A stretch of DNA of 64,000 nucleotides from Bryum argenteum. Lineage: Eukaryota > Streptophyta > Bryopsida > Bryales > Bryaceae. The position numbers and the translations under genes are program-made. The notes under the pieces are model-generated. The model saw only the letters and a list, made by a program, of their open reading frames with translations, did not search any database and had not been told where the DNA came from. Positions 1 to 11,163 of this stretch are shown here, piece by piece; within the stretch, counting starts at the first letter, position 1; each line of letters starts with the position of its first letter. The stretch is from positions 22,751,001-22,815,000 of the forward strand of contig CM073321.1 in assembly GCA_037043015.1 (NCBI GenBank), given 5' to 3'.

Positions 1-163
1 TCATTTGGAGGTGTGAGCTAAAAGTTATGGGAGTTGGAAGATTGTGGGACTAAAGGGAGTGCTGTCCAGGGACAGTGCTGGACTGGGAAGCTGGCCCGGG
101 ACTCCCGAATCTTCAGAGGGGCATAACTCCCTCAATACTTGTCGGATTGAGGCAAGTAAGGTG

Positions 164-200
164 TCTATCGGCATCTACTTGACGAGTAGATGTCGATAGA
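164..200. other. LTR hairpin conserved in F1 and F2
   Basis: Two 16-nt arms (164-179 and 185-200) pair around the 5-nt loop TGACG with one G:T-type mismatch. The same element recurs in each complete F1 LTR (for example 6920-6956). A shorter form with 13-nt perfect arms and a TTT loop occurs in F2 LTRs (21628-21656). Its role is unknown. Confidence 0.75.
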
Positions 201-458
201 GTGGTCGCTCGTCGCGTTTGGATGCGGGACGAGGTAGATACGAGCCCTGGAAGGTTCGGGAAGTCTCCCGGGGCCTTCCAGCGGCTAAGGCATTGGGAGA
301 TTGGGTGGTCTTCCAAAACTAAGAGGTGTGAGGGTCCAGCCCTTCACCTAGGACCAGGGGGCTGCCGAATCCCACAGAGTATACTATGGGGAGGGCTGGT
401 CTCCTCCCCACTCCCATGGTGCCTTGGTGGTGACCAAGGTGGGAGTCCCAGTGGTGTG

Positions 459-692
459 GCTAGTGTTGGGGCCTCACCATGGGGACTCCCAAGCCAAGGT
501 GAGTCCCAATGGGTGGAGCTAGTGTTGGGGCTCCACCATGGGGACTCAAAGTGCAAAATGAGGCACGGTGGGTGGAGCTAGTGTTGGGGCTTCACCACGG
601 TGGCTCATAAGGACAAGGTGAGTCCCGGTGGGGAGCTAGTGTTGGGGCTTCACCACGGGGACTCATATGGGCAAAATGAGGACCATGAGTGC
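459..692 (+). repeat. About 59-bp imperfect tandem repeat in the F1 LTR
   Basis: Four units begin GCTAGTGTTGGGGC at 459, 518, 577 and 635, spaced 59, 59 and 58 bp. The units contain short inverted halves (CACCATGGGGACTC against GGTGAGTCCC). The array is present in all F1 LTRs in the window. Confidence 0.85.
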
Positions 693-703
693 TACCGATG
701 TGG

Positions 704-789
704 GGTGGTGTCTCACCGCCGGCGTTGTGATTACTTGGTGGCCTTGGGGTCACCATGGTGGTCATGGGCGGTGGTGAGGAGACACCACC
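704..789. repeat. Inverted repeat in the F1 LTR
   Basis: The left arm 704-720 (GGTGGTGTCTCACCGCC) pairs with 767-789, apart from a 6-nt bulge (GGTGAG). The spacer is about 46 nt. The structure is conserved among the F1 LTR copies. Confidence 0.7.
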
Positions 790-1061
790 AAGTGCGGTTA
801 GGCCGCGTGGTATGGGAGTGCCACCAAGTTGGGCCTTGGACATAAGTGGAAGTCCGCACCTAACCATTGGCTACCTACGAAGGTGTTGAGTCCCGGTTGC
901 ATGAGTAGGAGGGATTGATAACCAAGCGGTGAGCTTGGTGGTTGGTATGGAGAGCTAACTTTGTGCATGTGGGGGATGTGCAGAGTTAGCGCTCGTGACA
1001 CTTGCTAGAGTTGGGAAAAAGTTGGTGTAAGCTAAGGTGAGCTAGCAAGGGTTGCGACACT

Positions 1062-1073
1062 TGGTATCAGAGC
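1062..1073 (+). other. Primer binding site, initiator tRNA-Met type
   Basis: TGGTATCAGAGC lies two bases after the LTR end. It complements the 3' end of plant initiator tRNA-Met and primes minus-strand DNA synthesis. Confidence 0.9.
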
Positions 1074-1111
1074 GGGCTTTTAGTACCCAAGTGCAAAGTT
1101 GTGAGGGAGCA

Positions 1112-4100
1112 ATGGGCAAGAAGAAGACCATTGAGGGTGATGAGCCTGGAGCTTCCAAGCGGCCACGCACGAGGGGGAACAAAGACCCCGATCCTACAAG
1201 TGAGGCTCATTCTCATGACTCCAATGAGCAAGTTGCCACTAGTGAGGGCAATGAGCAAATGGAATTGTCACTTCAAGAGGAGCCCTTGGGTGAAGAGGAG
1301 CGCTCTAGGTCGAGACGCCTAGAGTCTTCCCAAGGGGTGGAAAAACAAGATCCTCAATTGGCTTTCCAAATGAGAATGCTTGAGTTCATGGACTCCGTGA
1401 ATCAAGAGCTCAAGCGTGGGAAGGAAGAAAGGGATCGCCAAGAGAGGTTGATTGAACACCTCATGATGCAAGGGTCCCGACCTTCATCTTCCACCAAAAA
1501 GTTGGCTAAGGTAAACATGCCAAGCACCTTCTCGGGACTTGGTAAGGCAAGGAAGGTGAAGGAATTCCTTCTTGAGATGGATAACTACTATGATGTCCAA
1601 AAGCCGGATGAGGAGGACAAGGTTTCCATTGCGGTGACATTTCTCAAGGATCATGCTCTTCAATGGTGGACAAGCAAAAAGGAGCAAGAGCCGGAGTTGG
1701 TGGCAAACTTGACTTGGGGTGGCTTCAAAGACTTGTTGAGTGAACGCTTCACACCAGAGTATCGGGAGTTGAGGAAGGCATGAACTTGGTGCAAATGAGG
1801 CACACCGAGTCTCTCAAGGCCTATGTGCGTGACTTCAATGCCCAAATGAATGCCACACCCAAGATGGATGAGTTCTCTAAGAAGTGCATCTTTTTGGGTG
1901 GGCTTCAAAAGTGGGTGGTGGATGCCTTGTTCAAGTTCCCAAAACTTCCTGAGGATGTGGCGGGCATCATCAAGATTGTTGAAAGGATTGAGGTGATGGA
2001 CCCGAGAGGAAGTCAAGTGGCCCCTCTCAACAAAGCGGATCAAATAGGAATGCGGCTCGAGGCAAAGAGCGCAAGAAGTTTGGCTTTGGCAACAAACACA
2101 AGGGACAAGTGGATGGTGGAGCCTCTAACAAAAGGGAACACCAAGGGGGAAAGCCATCTAAAGGGGGAGACAAAGGTGATGACACCAAGGCCAAGAGGTG
2201 CCATGGTTGTGGCAAGATTGGCCACTTCATTGCGGAGTGCCCCGACAAGAAGGTGAGTACCATTGCAAGTCTTGCTTGTGTTGAAGACCGCATACTAGAA
2301 GGAGGTTTTGTGGCCAAGGCAAGTAGCCTCAAGCCAAGGTCGGGCCTCTTGTTTCTTGAGGCCCAAGTGAAGGACAAAGATGTCTCATGTTTGGTTGATA
2401 CGGGGCAACGCACTCCTTCATGAGTCCCAAACTAGCAAGGGAGTTGGGCTTGCCACCGCAAAAGGCAAGCAAGCCCATCAATGTGCGTTTTGCAAAGGGC
2501 GAACCGCACAAGACGGAGGAAGTGGCGTTGCAAGTGACCTTGAAGTGTGGGACATTGGAGTTTGTTGAGAATTTCACATTATGTGAGATGGATGAGGTAG
2601 ACCTCATCTTAGGGGATACCTTCTTTGAGGCGCGCACAGTGGATGTGAGGCGCAAGCCAAAGACGGTTAGTGGTGCGCCGTGATGGCAAGGAGTTAGTGT
2701 TGAAGTTAACTCGTGGCCCTTCAATAGCGGGGGGCAAATTAAACTTGGTCTCTTTAGACCAAATGTTGGAACATCAATTTGTGGTGATGGCTCGTGAAGA
2801 GCAACTTGGGCATGAGGGGAAGGGGGTGCAACAACCACTTCCCAAAGAAATTCAAGAGGTGTTGGCCAAGTACAAGGATGTGCTTACCAATGAGTTACCC
2901 AAAGAGCTACCCCAAGAAGAGAAGTGGATCACAAGATCGAGGTGCTACCTGGAGCTGAGCCACCTTCTAAGGCACCTTATCGGTTAAACCAAAAAGAGTT
3001 GATGGAGCTAAAGAAGCAACTAAACGACTTGTTGGAAAGGGGTTATGTGAGACCAAGCAAGTCACCATATGGTGCACGGTCCTCTTTGTGGACAAGAAGG
3101 ATGGCAAGCTTAGGATGTGCATTGATTATAGGGCCTTGAATAAGGTGACCATCAAGAACAACTACCCTTTGCCTCGAATTGATGATCTCTTTGATAGATT
3201 GGCGGGAGCTAAGTACTTTAGTCGCATAGACTTGAAGTCGGGTTACTACCAAATCCGCATTGCGGATGCGGATGTGGAAAAGACCGCGTGCCGCACAAGG
3301 TATGGGTCTTATGAGTTCCTTGTGATGCCCTTTGGGTTGTGCAATGCACCCTCAACATTCACAACCCTTATGAACACCATCTTTCGAGAGGAAATGGATG
3401 ACTTTGTGATTGTCTACATCGATGACATCTTGGTGTTTTCCAAGACGGCCGAGGAACATGCAAGGCACCTTGAGGCAGTACTCATGAAGCTTAGAGACAA
3501 CAAGCTTTATGCTAACGGGGAAAAGAGTGAGTTTGCACAACTTGAGATGGAGTTCTTGGGCCATGTGGTTACCGGAGATGGAATCAAGCCGGACATGAAG
3601 AAGGTGAAGGCAATTCAAGAGTGGAAGCGGCCTTCTACACAAAAGGGACTTAGGTCATTCCTTGGCCTAGCAAACTACTATCGCCGCTTCATACGCAACT
3701 TCTCTAAGATTGCCAAGCCTTTGTCCGACTTGTTGAAAAAGGGGTGAACCAAGTATGGGATGAATTTTGCTACCAAGCCTTTGAGGAACTCAAGAACAAG
3801 TTGTCATCTCCACCAGTGTTGAAGTTCCCGAGTTTGATAAGCCCTTTGAGGTCCACACGGATGCAAGTGACTTTGCCATTGGAGGCGTCTTGATGCAAGA
3901 TGGTAGGCCAATTGCCTATGAGAGCAAGTTGGATGGGTGTCAAAGGAGATGGCCAACTCACGAGAAGGAGCTCTTTGCGGTGGTGCATTGTTTGAAGACA
4001 TGGCAACATTACTTGGGGTTGCACAAGACTAAGGTCTACACCGATAATGTGTCTTTGAAGTATTTTGAGACACAAGCACAAATGAGTGCCAAACAATTGA

Positions 4101-5724
4101 GGTGGCATGATACTTTGGCGCTCATGAATGTGGACTTGATCCACAAACCGGGCCGTGACAATGTGGTGCCGGATGCGCTAAGTAGAAAGGAAGAGTTTCA
4201 TGCCATGAGCACCACCCAAGTCTTGCGGCTCATGTATAAGGGTGAAGGCAATTGGGAACGGCGGATAAGAGAGGGGTACATGAAGGACCCCGAGGCACAA
4301 CAAATGCTTGGTGATCTTAGGAAGGGCAAGAAGCTCAAGGAGATCAAGTTGGTGAATGGATTGCTCAAGTATAAGCAAAGTAGGGTGTATGTTCCTCAAG
4401 GCAAGCTTAGATTGTTGGTTTTGAAGGAGGAACATGATAGTCCCATAGCCGGCCATAGGGGAGAAAAGGCTACCATTGCAACGGTGTCAAGGAGGTACTA
4501 TTGGCCGGGGATGAAAGATGACATAACCCACTTTGTGAAGACTTGTGTGAAGTGCCAACTTAACCGGGCTTCATATCAAAAGCAAGCGGGCTTGTTGCAA
4601 CCATTGCCAATTCCGCCGGGTCCTTGGCATAGTGTGTCTATGGACTTCATCACAAGCCTTCCCGAGTCGCAAGGGTATGATGCCATCTTAGTGATGGTGG
4701 ATCGGTTTAGCAAGTTGGCTCATATGGTGCCAACTAGAGGAACTGCAACTGCGCTTGAGACCGCCAAGATCTTTCTCGATGCATGGTGGAAGCATCACGG
4801 GTTGCCAAGAGTGATTGTGTCAGATCGAGACCCAAAGTTCACAAGTGCATTTTGGAGACACTTCTTTAGGAAGGTGGGAACCAAGTTGACATTTAGCACT
4901 GCCTTTCATCCCCAAACAGATGGGCAAACTGAAAGGGTGAATGGGGTCTTGAACCAATACTTGAGGAACTTTGTGAGTGCGGACCAACGTGATTGGGTAG
5001 ACTATGTGGGGTTGGCGGAGTTCATTTACAATGCGGCCACACACTCGGCGACTAAGGAGTCACCTTTCAAAGTGGCCTATGGAGTGGAGCCACTCCAACC
5101 TGCTGACTTAGCTCTCGAGGGGGCACATTCAACACCAGAGTTCAACCAAGATGGTGAAGACTTGGCCAAGAAGCGGGAACATATGTTGGAAAAAACCAAG
5201 TTGTTGTTGGAGAAGGCAAGAAGGCGCTATGAGAAGCAAGTCAATGCCGGAAGACGTGAAGTGGAGTATGAGGTGGGACAAAAGGTGTTGTTGAATGTGA
5301 AGAACTTCACCATGCCCGAAGGCCTCACTCCAAAGTTCATGTCCAAGTTTGCGGGTCCGTTTCCCATTGTGGAACGGGTGTTCAAAGATGTGTATAAGTT
5401 GGAGCTACCACCCGAGATCAAAGTGCATCCAACATTCCATGTTTCATTGTTAAAGCCATTCAAGGAGGATACCTTGTGGCGGATCGCAAGCAAGTGATTC
5501 GGCCACCACCAGAGTTGGTTGGACAACATTTGGAATATGAGGTAGAGGCCATCCTCAAGAGTAGGAACCTCAAAAACAAGAGCAAGGAATACCTTGTGAA
5601 GTGGCGAGGATACCACGAGAAAGAAGCAACGTGGGTGGCGGCAAAGGACATGGTGAATGCTAAGGAGGTGGTGGAGAACTTTGAGAAGAATAGGAGCTCC
5701 AACAAGAAGCAACGTAGGCATTGA
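1112..5724 (+). pseudogene. gag-pol: F1-1 gag-pol polyprotein, frameshifted
   Basis: The order is Gag, CCHC knuckle, protease, reverse transcriptase, RNase H, integrase, GPY/F module, chromodomain. The start is ATG 1112, 38 bp after the primer site. [14 protein letters not shown] is at 2199-2240. Protease DTG is near 2395-2403, but one G is missing from the following G run, so the frame is lost. RT has YIDD at 3415-3426. One open frame, 3890-5497, covers RNase H and the whole integrase, including the HHCC finger and D,D,E residues ([23 protein letters not shown]). The chromodomain ends at 5724. Other breaks are a lost G at about 1777, a shift near 1990, two shifts at about 2660 and 2918, one near 3760 and one at about 5480. 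This is the only F1 copy here with an unbroken integrase. Confidence 0.9.
2253..2402 (+). other. Putative gag/protease intron, retained in F1-1
   Basis: It begins AAG|GTGAGT right after the zinc knuckle and ends just before GGGCAAC of the protease. It is 150 nt here because one G is lost; in F1-4 it is 151 nt. The equivalent stretch is cleanly absent from F1-2. The last two bases are not AG in this copy, so the acceptor is either non-canonical or mutated. Confidence 0.55.
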
Positions 5725-6510
5725 TGAGGACATCAATCTCCGTAGTGGGGGAGGATGACTTGTAGCTTGGGCGTAGATCCACAACACTTGTACTTGTTCT
5801 TTGGATTTGGCAATAAAGTTTGGCTTTGGTGTGTGCAAAGAGAAGAGTATGAGATGGAGTCCTAGTCTTGTACTTGTGCTAAGTTGGTGGAAGAGGGGGA
5901 ATAGAGATGTGAAACCGAGTTGGGAAGGCCGAGTAATGGGGACCAAGGCTAGGAGAAAGAGTGGATAAAACCATGAAGTCCCTTGGCCTTGGGCTTGTCC
6001 GGGCGGGGACAAGGTAATGGCGTGTGCTCATAAAAGCGTCACTCCCACAAACTAGTGCAAGCTAGTGCATGGGAGTCATGAACCCATGCCTCCAAAGAGA
6101 TAGTGGGATCCGAGTTGGGCGGAACTTGGCATTACCCCCGTGCGATCGAGTCGTGGTGTAAAAGCCATCTTGGGTTTGCAACCAAGACAACTTGGTGGAA
6201 GCATTGAGGTCCAGCCTAGTAGTCAAGGAAGAAGTGTTAGGCTAGTGGAGCCGAACTTGGAGAGCCAAGGTAAGGGCAATCCAAGAGGGTCTCAAAGTAG
6301 GTGGGTCTAGAGTAATTTAGTTGCCTTGGAAGAGGTCCAGGGTACTAAACGGACCACCTAGTGACGACACCTTTGAGACTTTGCCAAAGTTTGAGAGTGC
6401 ATTGTGTGGGTCGCGCCTTGGTGAAACACAATGCTGCACCAATGGGGATGGCAACCCAAGAGTTGGTGTGACCGACTACAAGTATAGTCGATGAGGGCAT
6501 CGACTCCATT
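5725..6510 (+). other. F1-1 3' non-coding region
   Basis: About 790 bp between the Pol stop and the polypurine tract. I see no gene. It is conserved at 15637-16422 (F1-2) and, reversed, at 35065-35848 (F1-3). A G-rich run (AGTGGGGGAGGATGA) just after the stop resembles a second polypurine tract. Confidence 0.8.
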
Positions 6511-6523
6511 AGGTGGGGGTGAG
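6511..6523 (+). other. Polypurine tract of F1-1
   Basis: AGGTGGGGGTGAG abuts the 3' LTR start and is the expected plus-strand primer. The same tract is used by F2. Confidence 0.85.
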
Positions 6524-7815
6524 TGTCGCGCACCTCTCCTTGAGGAGTGCCCGCAACACCAAGGGCCCAAGGGGGACACCGGAGTGACGCCCGGGCCTTG
6601 GGGTGCCAAGGTGAAGGGAACCTAAGTGGGCCTAGTGTGGGAGAGGACCCCGGGCGTTGGAGACGCCTCTCACCCACGGAGACTAGGAGCCACGAGGGAA
6701 TGGACATGAGATTATGGAAGCTCATGTTGCCACGATTCCGGGATGCTAAGGAGCACCTCATTTGGAGGTGTGAGCTAAAAGTTATGGGAGTTGGAAGATT
6801 GTGGGACTAAAGGGAGTGCTGTCCAGGGACAGTGCTGGACTGGGAAGCTGGCCCGGGACTCCCGAATCTTCAGAGGGCATAACTCCCTCAATACTTGTCG
6901 GATTGAGGCAAGTAAGGTGTCTATCGGCATCTACTTGACGAGTAGATGTCGATAGAGTGGTCGCTCGTCGCGTTTGGATGCGGGACGAGGTAGATACGAG
7001 CCCTGGAAGGTTCGGGAAGTCTCCGGGGCCTTCCAGCGGCTAAGGCATTGGGAGATTGGGTGGTCTTCCAAAACTAAGAGGTGTGAGGGTCCAGCCCTTC
7101 ACCTAGGACCAGGGGCTGCCGAATCCCACAGAGTATACTATGGGGAGGGCTGGTCTCCCTCCCCACTCCCATGGTGCCTTGGTGGTGACCAAGGTGGGAG
7201 TCCCAGTGGTGTGGCTAGTGTTGGGGCCTCACCATGGGGACTCCCAAGCCAAGGTGAGTCCCAATGGGTGGAGCTAGTGTTGGGGCTCCACCATGGGGAC
7301 TCAAAGTGCAAAATGAGGCACGGTGGGTGGAGCTAGTGTTGGGGCTTCACCACGGTGGCTCATAAGGACAAGGTGAGTCCCGGTGGGGGAGCTAGTGTTG
7401 GGGCTTCACCACGGGGACTCATATGGGCAAAATGAGGACCATGAGTGCTACCGATGTGGGGTGGTGTCTCACCGCCGGCGTTGTGATTACTTGGTGGCCT
7501 TGGGGTCACCATGGTGGTCATGGGCGGTGGTGAGGAGACACCACCAAGTGCGGTTAGGCCGCGTGGTATGGGAGTGCCACCAAGTTGGGCCTTGGACATA
7601 AGTGGAAGTCCGCACCTAACCATTGGCTACCTACGAAGGGGTTGAGTCCCGGTTGCATGAGTAGGAGGGATTGATAACCAAGCGGTGAGCTTGGTGGTTG
7701 GTATGGAGAGCTAACTTTGTGCATGTGGGGGATGTGCAGAGTTAGCGCTCGTGACACTTGCTAGAGTTGGGAAAAAGTTGGTGTAAGCTAAGGTGAGCTA
7801 GCAAGGGTTGCGACA
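6524..7815 (+). repeat. F1-1 3' LTR, complete (1292 bp)
   Basis: It runs from TGTCGC to GCGACA. It contains the conserved hairpin at 6920-6956, the tandem 59-bp repeats and the inverted repeat described for the 5' copy. It shares a core with F2 LTRs, including CCCGGGACTCCCGAAT and GGGTGGTCTTCCAAAA. Confidence 0.95.
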
Positions 7816-8624
7816 CCTTGGAGCCACCCCGGCTCCTCAAGGTACCATGTCCAAGTGAGGAGGGAGACCACCCCTCCTCATAGTACTCTCTGGAGTCTTC
7901 GGTAGGCCCCCCCCTCTTGTGTTCAGGGGCCTTCCGTGACACACTTTTGTTTTGGAAGACCACCCGTTTTTGCCTTAGCCTCAAAAACGGGCCGTATCTT
8001 CTTCTCGGGCTAACTTGTAGCTCAGTTATCCAAATGGGACGTGCAAGCCCATTTTCGACATCTAATCTTTGAGTAGATGTCGATAGACTCCTCACTTGTC
8101 CCAATCGGAGCTTCTATACGGGAGCTATGCTCCTCTGAACATTCGGGAGTCCCGGGAGGCAGCAGTCCCGGAGTCCCGAAGTCCCGATGCTTTGGAGAGC
8201 CATATCTCCCAAAGCATTGTATTGCTCTTCACGAGCCTTAGCATTTTGGAAAGCTCTTGTCCAGAGCTTTCCAAAGACATGCAACATGCCGCCATCCATG
8301 AGGGAGGACATTTTGAGTCCCGAAAGGCAACACTCCCGAGTCCCGGAGTGTCCCGGAACGCGCTCCAACTTTGGAGAGTCATATCTCATGACTCACAACT
8401 TCAAATCGCGCGTTCTTTGGACCCATGGATGCGTGCTCAAACAAGGTTTCCATGCATGTAAAACACGCCACCAAGTTCGTCCCGAGCACGACGCCATTGC
8501 GTGCTGTTTGCTCGGGACTCTCCTTGGTCACCTCACCTTGTCTCTTGCCAAGCCCGGGACGTCACTCCCGGGGTCCTCTCGGCTCACCACGGTGTTCGGG
8601 CATCCTTTGGAAAGGGATGTGACA
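7816..8624 (-). repeat. F2a LTR fragment (reverse)
   Basis: It matches the right-hand 810 bp of the reversed F2a LTRs at 20887-22197 and 30154-31464 and ends GGATGTGACA. It is cut at 7816 by F1-1. The next bases, CGTAC, then F3-A sequence, show no polypurine tract. It is therefore either a solo LTR or the 5' LTR of a reversed F2 element, inserted into the F3-A LTR. Confidence 0.85.
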
Positions 8625-8776
8625 CGTACGGTGATCCTGTGCGGCTTCTCTCCGTGAATAATCGGCGCCAAGAACTTGATGACGGCGCGCTCCCTCGGAT
8701 TCCTGCAATCCTCGATCGAGTAGCCATTGTTCTTGTGCGGATCCCCGTGGAACGCCTTCTTCGCCCACTTGTGTTT
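8625..8776 (-). pseudogene. F3-A LTR ORF, C-terminal part
   Basis: Open on the minus strand through all 152 bp. It continues in frame from the ORF at 19322-19636 once F3-B and one TGTTT copy are removed. Visible residues include FHGDP, GYSIEDCRNPRERA and HGEKPHRITV. It runs into the F2 LTR at 8624. I do not recognise the family. Confidence 0.6.
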
Positions 8777-9818
8777 TGTCGAACCCTGTTCTCCAATATT
8801 TTTGTTTTTAGCAATTAATTAGGAGTAAAAGGGTAATTTTAGCAAGTGGAAATAAAAATCGGTCTGCTTAAACCGGTTTGTAGGTAGTAATTTTGTGTTA
8901 GGATTCCTCCGGCTAACCTTAGGGGATTTTAGAGCCTACCGGATACCCGTATTGATATCCGGTTGATACCCTGAGATGCCCGGATGGGCCGGTTCTCCTA
9001 CCGGATTGATGACCGGGGCCGCCGGTCGACCCGGAGAAAGGGCCGGAAAACTCGCGGGCGCCCGACAGAACCACCGGCGGCTCAATGATGACCGGGGTAA
9101 TTCCCGGTGTACGCGTCTCGAAAAGGGGTGATGATGTCTCGGAAGGAGAACTCCGGTTTGTTGTTATTAGGAGCCGCGCCTCCATTCTCGCCCATTCCGA
9201 TCCGCGCGTTTTGAGAGATCGAGCAATCTTGAGCGCTCGGCAAATCCGCGAGAGTTGGAAAAGCGAAGTTCGTGAGGTTAGGGTTTCGGAAGTAGGGTTT
9301 CTACCGGAGTCGATCCGGGAAGGCGGGGAGAGAGTATTTCCGGGCACCGCGGGAGAGTAGAACCGAGCAATGCCGAAGAGGAGGGAAGTCGTCCCATAGC
9401 GACCCGGGATGCCGATCCCCCAAGTCGGTGAAGCCGCAGTGCCCGAACTTCCGCCGCACCAGCGGAGCCGAGGAGGACCTCCTCCGGATGGGGTGCGCCG
9501 GGGTCATGATGCCCCGTGGGATTTGGCGGATCGAGGCCATCATCGAGAGACCGTCACCCACCGCTTCCCGAGATGTACGTGTCGCACCCCGCAGGTGCCC
9601 ACGGAGGGGCCGTGCCCATGAAGGTCGAGGAAGTGTCCCCGCCCGTTTCGGAAGAGCAGGGATCCCGCTTGATGGTGGCGTTCGGAGGAGACAGAGAGAA
9701 GACCGAGATGTAACTCCCCCTCGGGGAGGTGACATCCCGAGTGAAGTAGGGCTACCTGGTCCCTCCGAGGTGGAAGAGGCGGTAGAAGGAGAGGTTAACC
9801 CCTCTCAACAACCGGATG

Positions 9819-11111
9819 TGTCGCGCACCTCTCCTTGAGGAGTGCCCGCAACACCAAGGGCCCAAGGGGGACACCGGAGTGACGCCCGGGCCTTGGGGTG
9901 CCAAGGTGAAGGGAACCTAAGTGGGCCTAGTGTGGGAGAGGACCCCGGGCGTTGGAGACGCCTCTCACCCACGGAGACTAGGAGCCACGAGGGAATGGAC
10001 ATGAGATTATGGAAGCTCATGTTGCCACGATTCCGGGATGCTAAGGAGCACCTCAGTTGGAGGTGTGAGCTAAAAGTTATGGGAGTTGGAAGATTGTGGG
10101 ACTAAAGGGAGTGCTGTCCAGGGACAGTGCTGGACTGGGAAGCTGGCCCGGGACTCCCGAATCTTCAGAGGGGCATAACTCCCTCAATACTTGTCGGATT
10201 GAGGCAAGTAAGGTGTCTATCGGCATCTACTTGACGAGTAGATGTCGATAGAGTGGTCGCTCGTCGCGTTTGGATGCGGGACGAGGTAGATACGAGCCCT
10301 GGAAGGTTCAGGAAGTCTCCCGGCCTTCCAGCGGCTAAGGCATTGGGAGATTGGGTGGTCTTCCAAAACTAAGAGGTGTGAGGGTCCAGCCCTTCACCTA
10401 GGACCAGGGGGCTGCCGAATCCCACAGAGTATACTATGGGGAGGGCTGGTCTCCTCCCCACTCCCATGGTGCCTTGGTGGTGACCAAGGTGGGAGTCCCG
10501 AGTGGTGTGGCTAGTGTTGGGGCCTCACCATGGGGACTCCCAAGCCAAGGTGAGTCCCAATGGGTGGAGCTAGTGTTGGGGCTCCACCATGGGGACTCAA
10601 AGTGCAAAATGAGGCACGGTGGGTGGAGCTAGTGTTGGGGCTTCACCACGGCGGCTCATAAGGACAAGGTGAGTCCCGGTGGGGGAGCTAGTGTTGGGGC
10701 TTCACCACGGGGACTCATATAGGCAAAATGAGGACCATGAGTGCTACCGATGTGGGGTGGTGTCTCACCGCCGGCGTTGTGATTACTTGGTGGCCTTGGG
10801 GTCACCATGGTGGTCATGGGCGGTGGTGAGGAGACACCACCAAGTGCGGTTAGGCCGCGTGGTATGGGAGTGCCACCAAGTTGGGCCTTGGACATAAGTG
10901 GAAGTCCGCACCTAACCATTGGCTACCTACGAAGGTGTTGAGTCCCGGTTGCATGAGTAGGAGGGATTGATAACCAAGCGGTGAGCTTGGTGGTTGGTAT
11001 GGAGAGCTAACTTTGTGCATGTGGGGGATGTGCAGAGTTAGCGCTCGTGACACTTGCTAGATTTGGGAAAAAGTTGGTGTAAGCTAAGGTGAGCTAGCAA
11101 GGGTTGCGACA
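9819..11111 (+). repeat. F1-2 5' LTR (1293 bp)
   Basis: It runs from TGTCGC to GCGACA and is nearly identical to its partner at 16436-17726, with a few substitutions and small indels. Confidence 0.95.
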
Positions 11112-11113
11112 CT

Positions 11114-11124
11114 TGGTATCGAGC
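11114..11124 (+). other. Primer binding site with a 1-base deletion
   Basis: It reads TGGTATC-GAGC; the A of the tRNA-Met-type site is missing. This may reduce priming and is unique to this copy here. Confidence 0.8.
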
Positions 11125-11163
11125 GGGGCTTTTAGTACCCAAGTGCAAAGTTGTGAGGGAGCA

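Larger units (their letters stand above)
1..1059 (+). repeat. F1-1 5' LTR, truncated by the window start
   Basis: It is nearly identical to the complete 3' LTR at 6524-7815 and lacks about the first 230 bp. It ends GCGACA directly before the primer site. It carries the 164-200 hairpin, the 59-bp tandem repeats at 459-692 and the inverted repeat at 704-789. Confidence 0.93.
1..7815 (+). mobile_element. F1-1: Ty3/gypsy chromovirus, left end outside window
   Basis: LTR retrotransposon read left to right: partial 5' LTR, tRNA-Met primer site, gag-pol, 3' non-coding stretch, polypurine tract, complete 3' LTR. The LTR ends are TGTCGC and GCGACA. The bases after the 3' LTR (CCTTG, 7816-7820) belong to an F2 LTR, so this copy inserted into that LTR; the matching left duplication lies outside the window. 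The gag-pol is broken by several frameshifts, so the copy is not autonomous. It keeps the 151-nt GTGAGT interval between Gag and protease. Confidence 0.93.

Noticed and set aside
1067-1258. Small ORFs antisense to gag and pol, repeated in each element
   Set aside because: Shadow frames of gag-pol with no independent support.
8096-8657. ORFs of 60-156 aa within F2 LTRs
   Set aside because: They recur in all F2 LTR copies on both strands with no domain and overlap the hairpin. They are open by composition.
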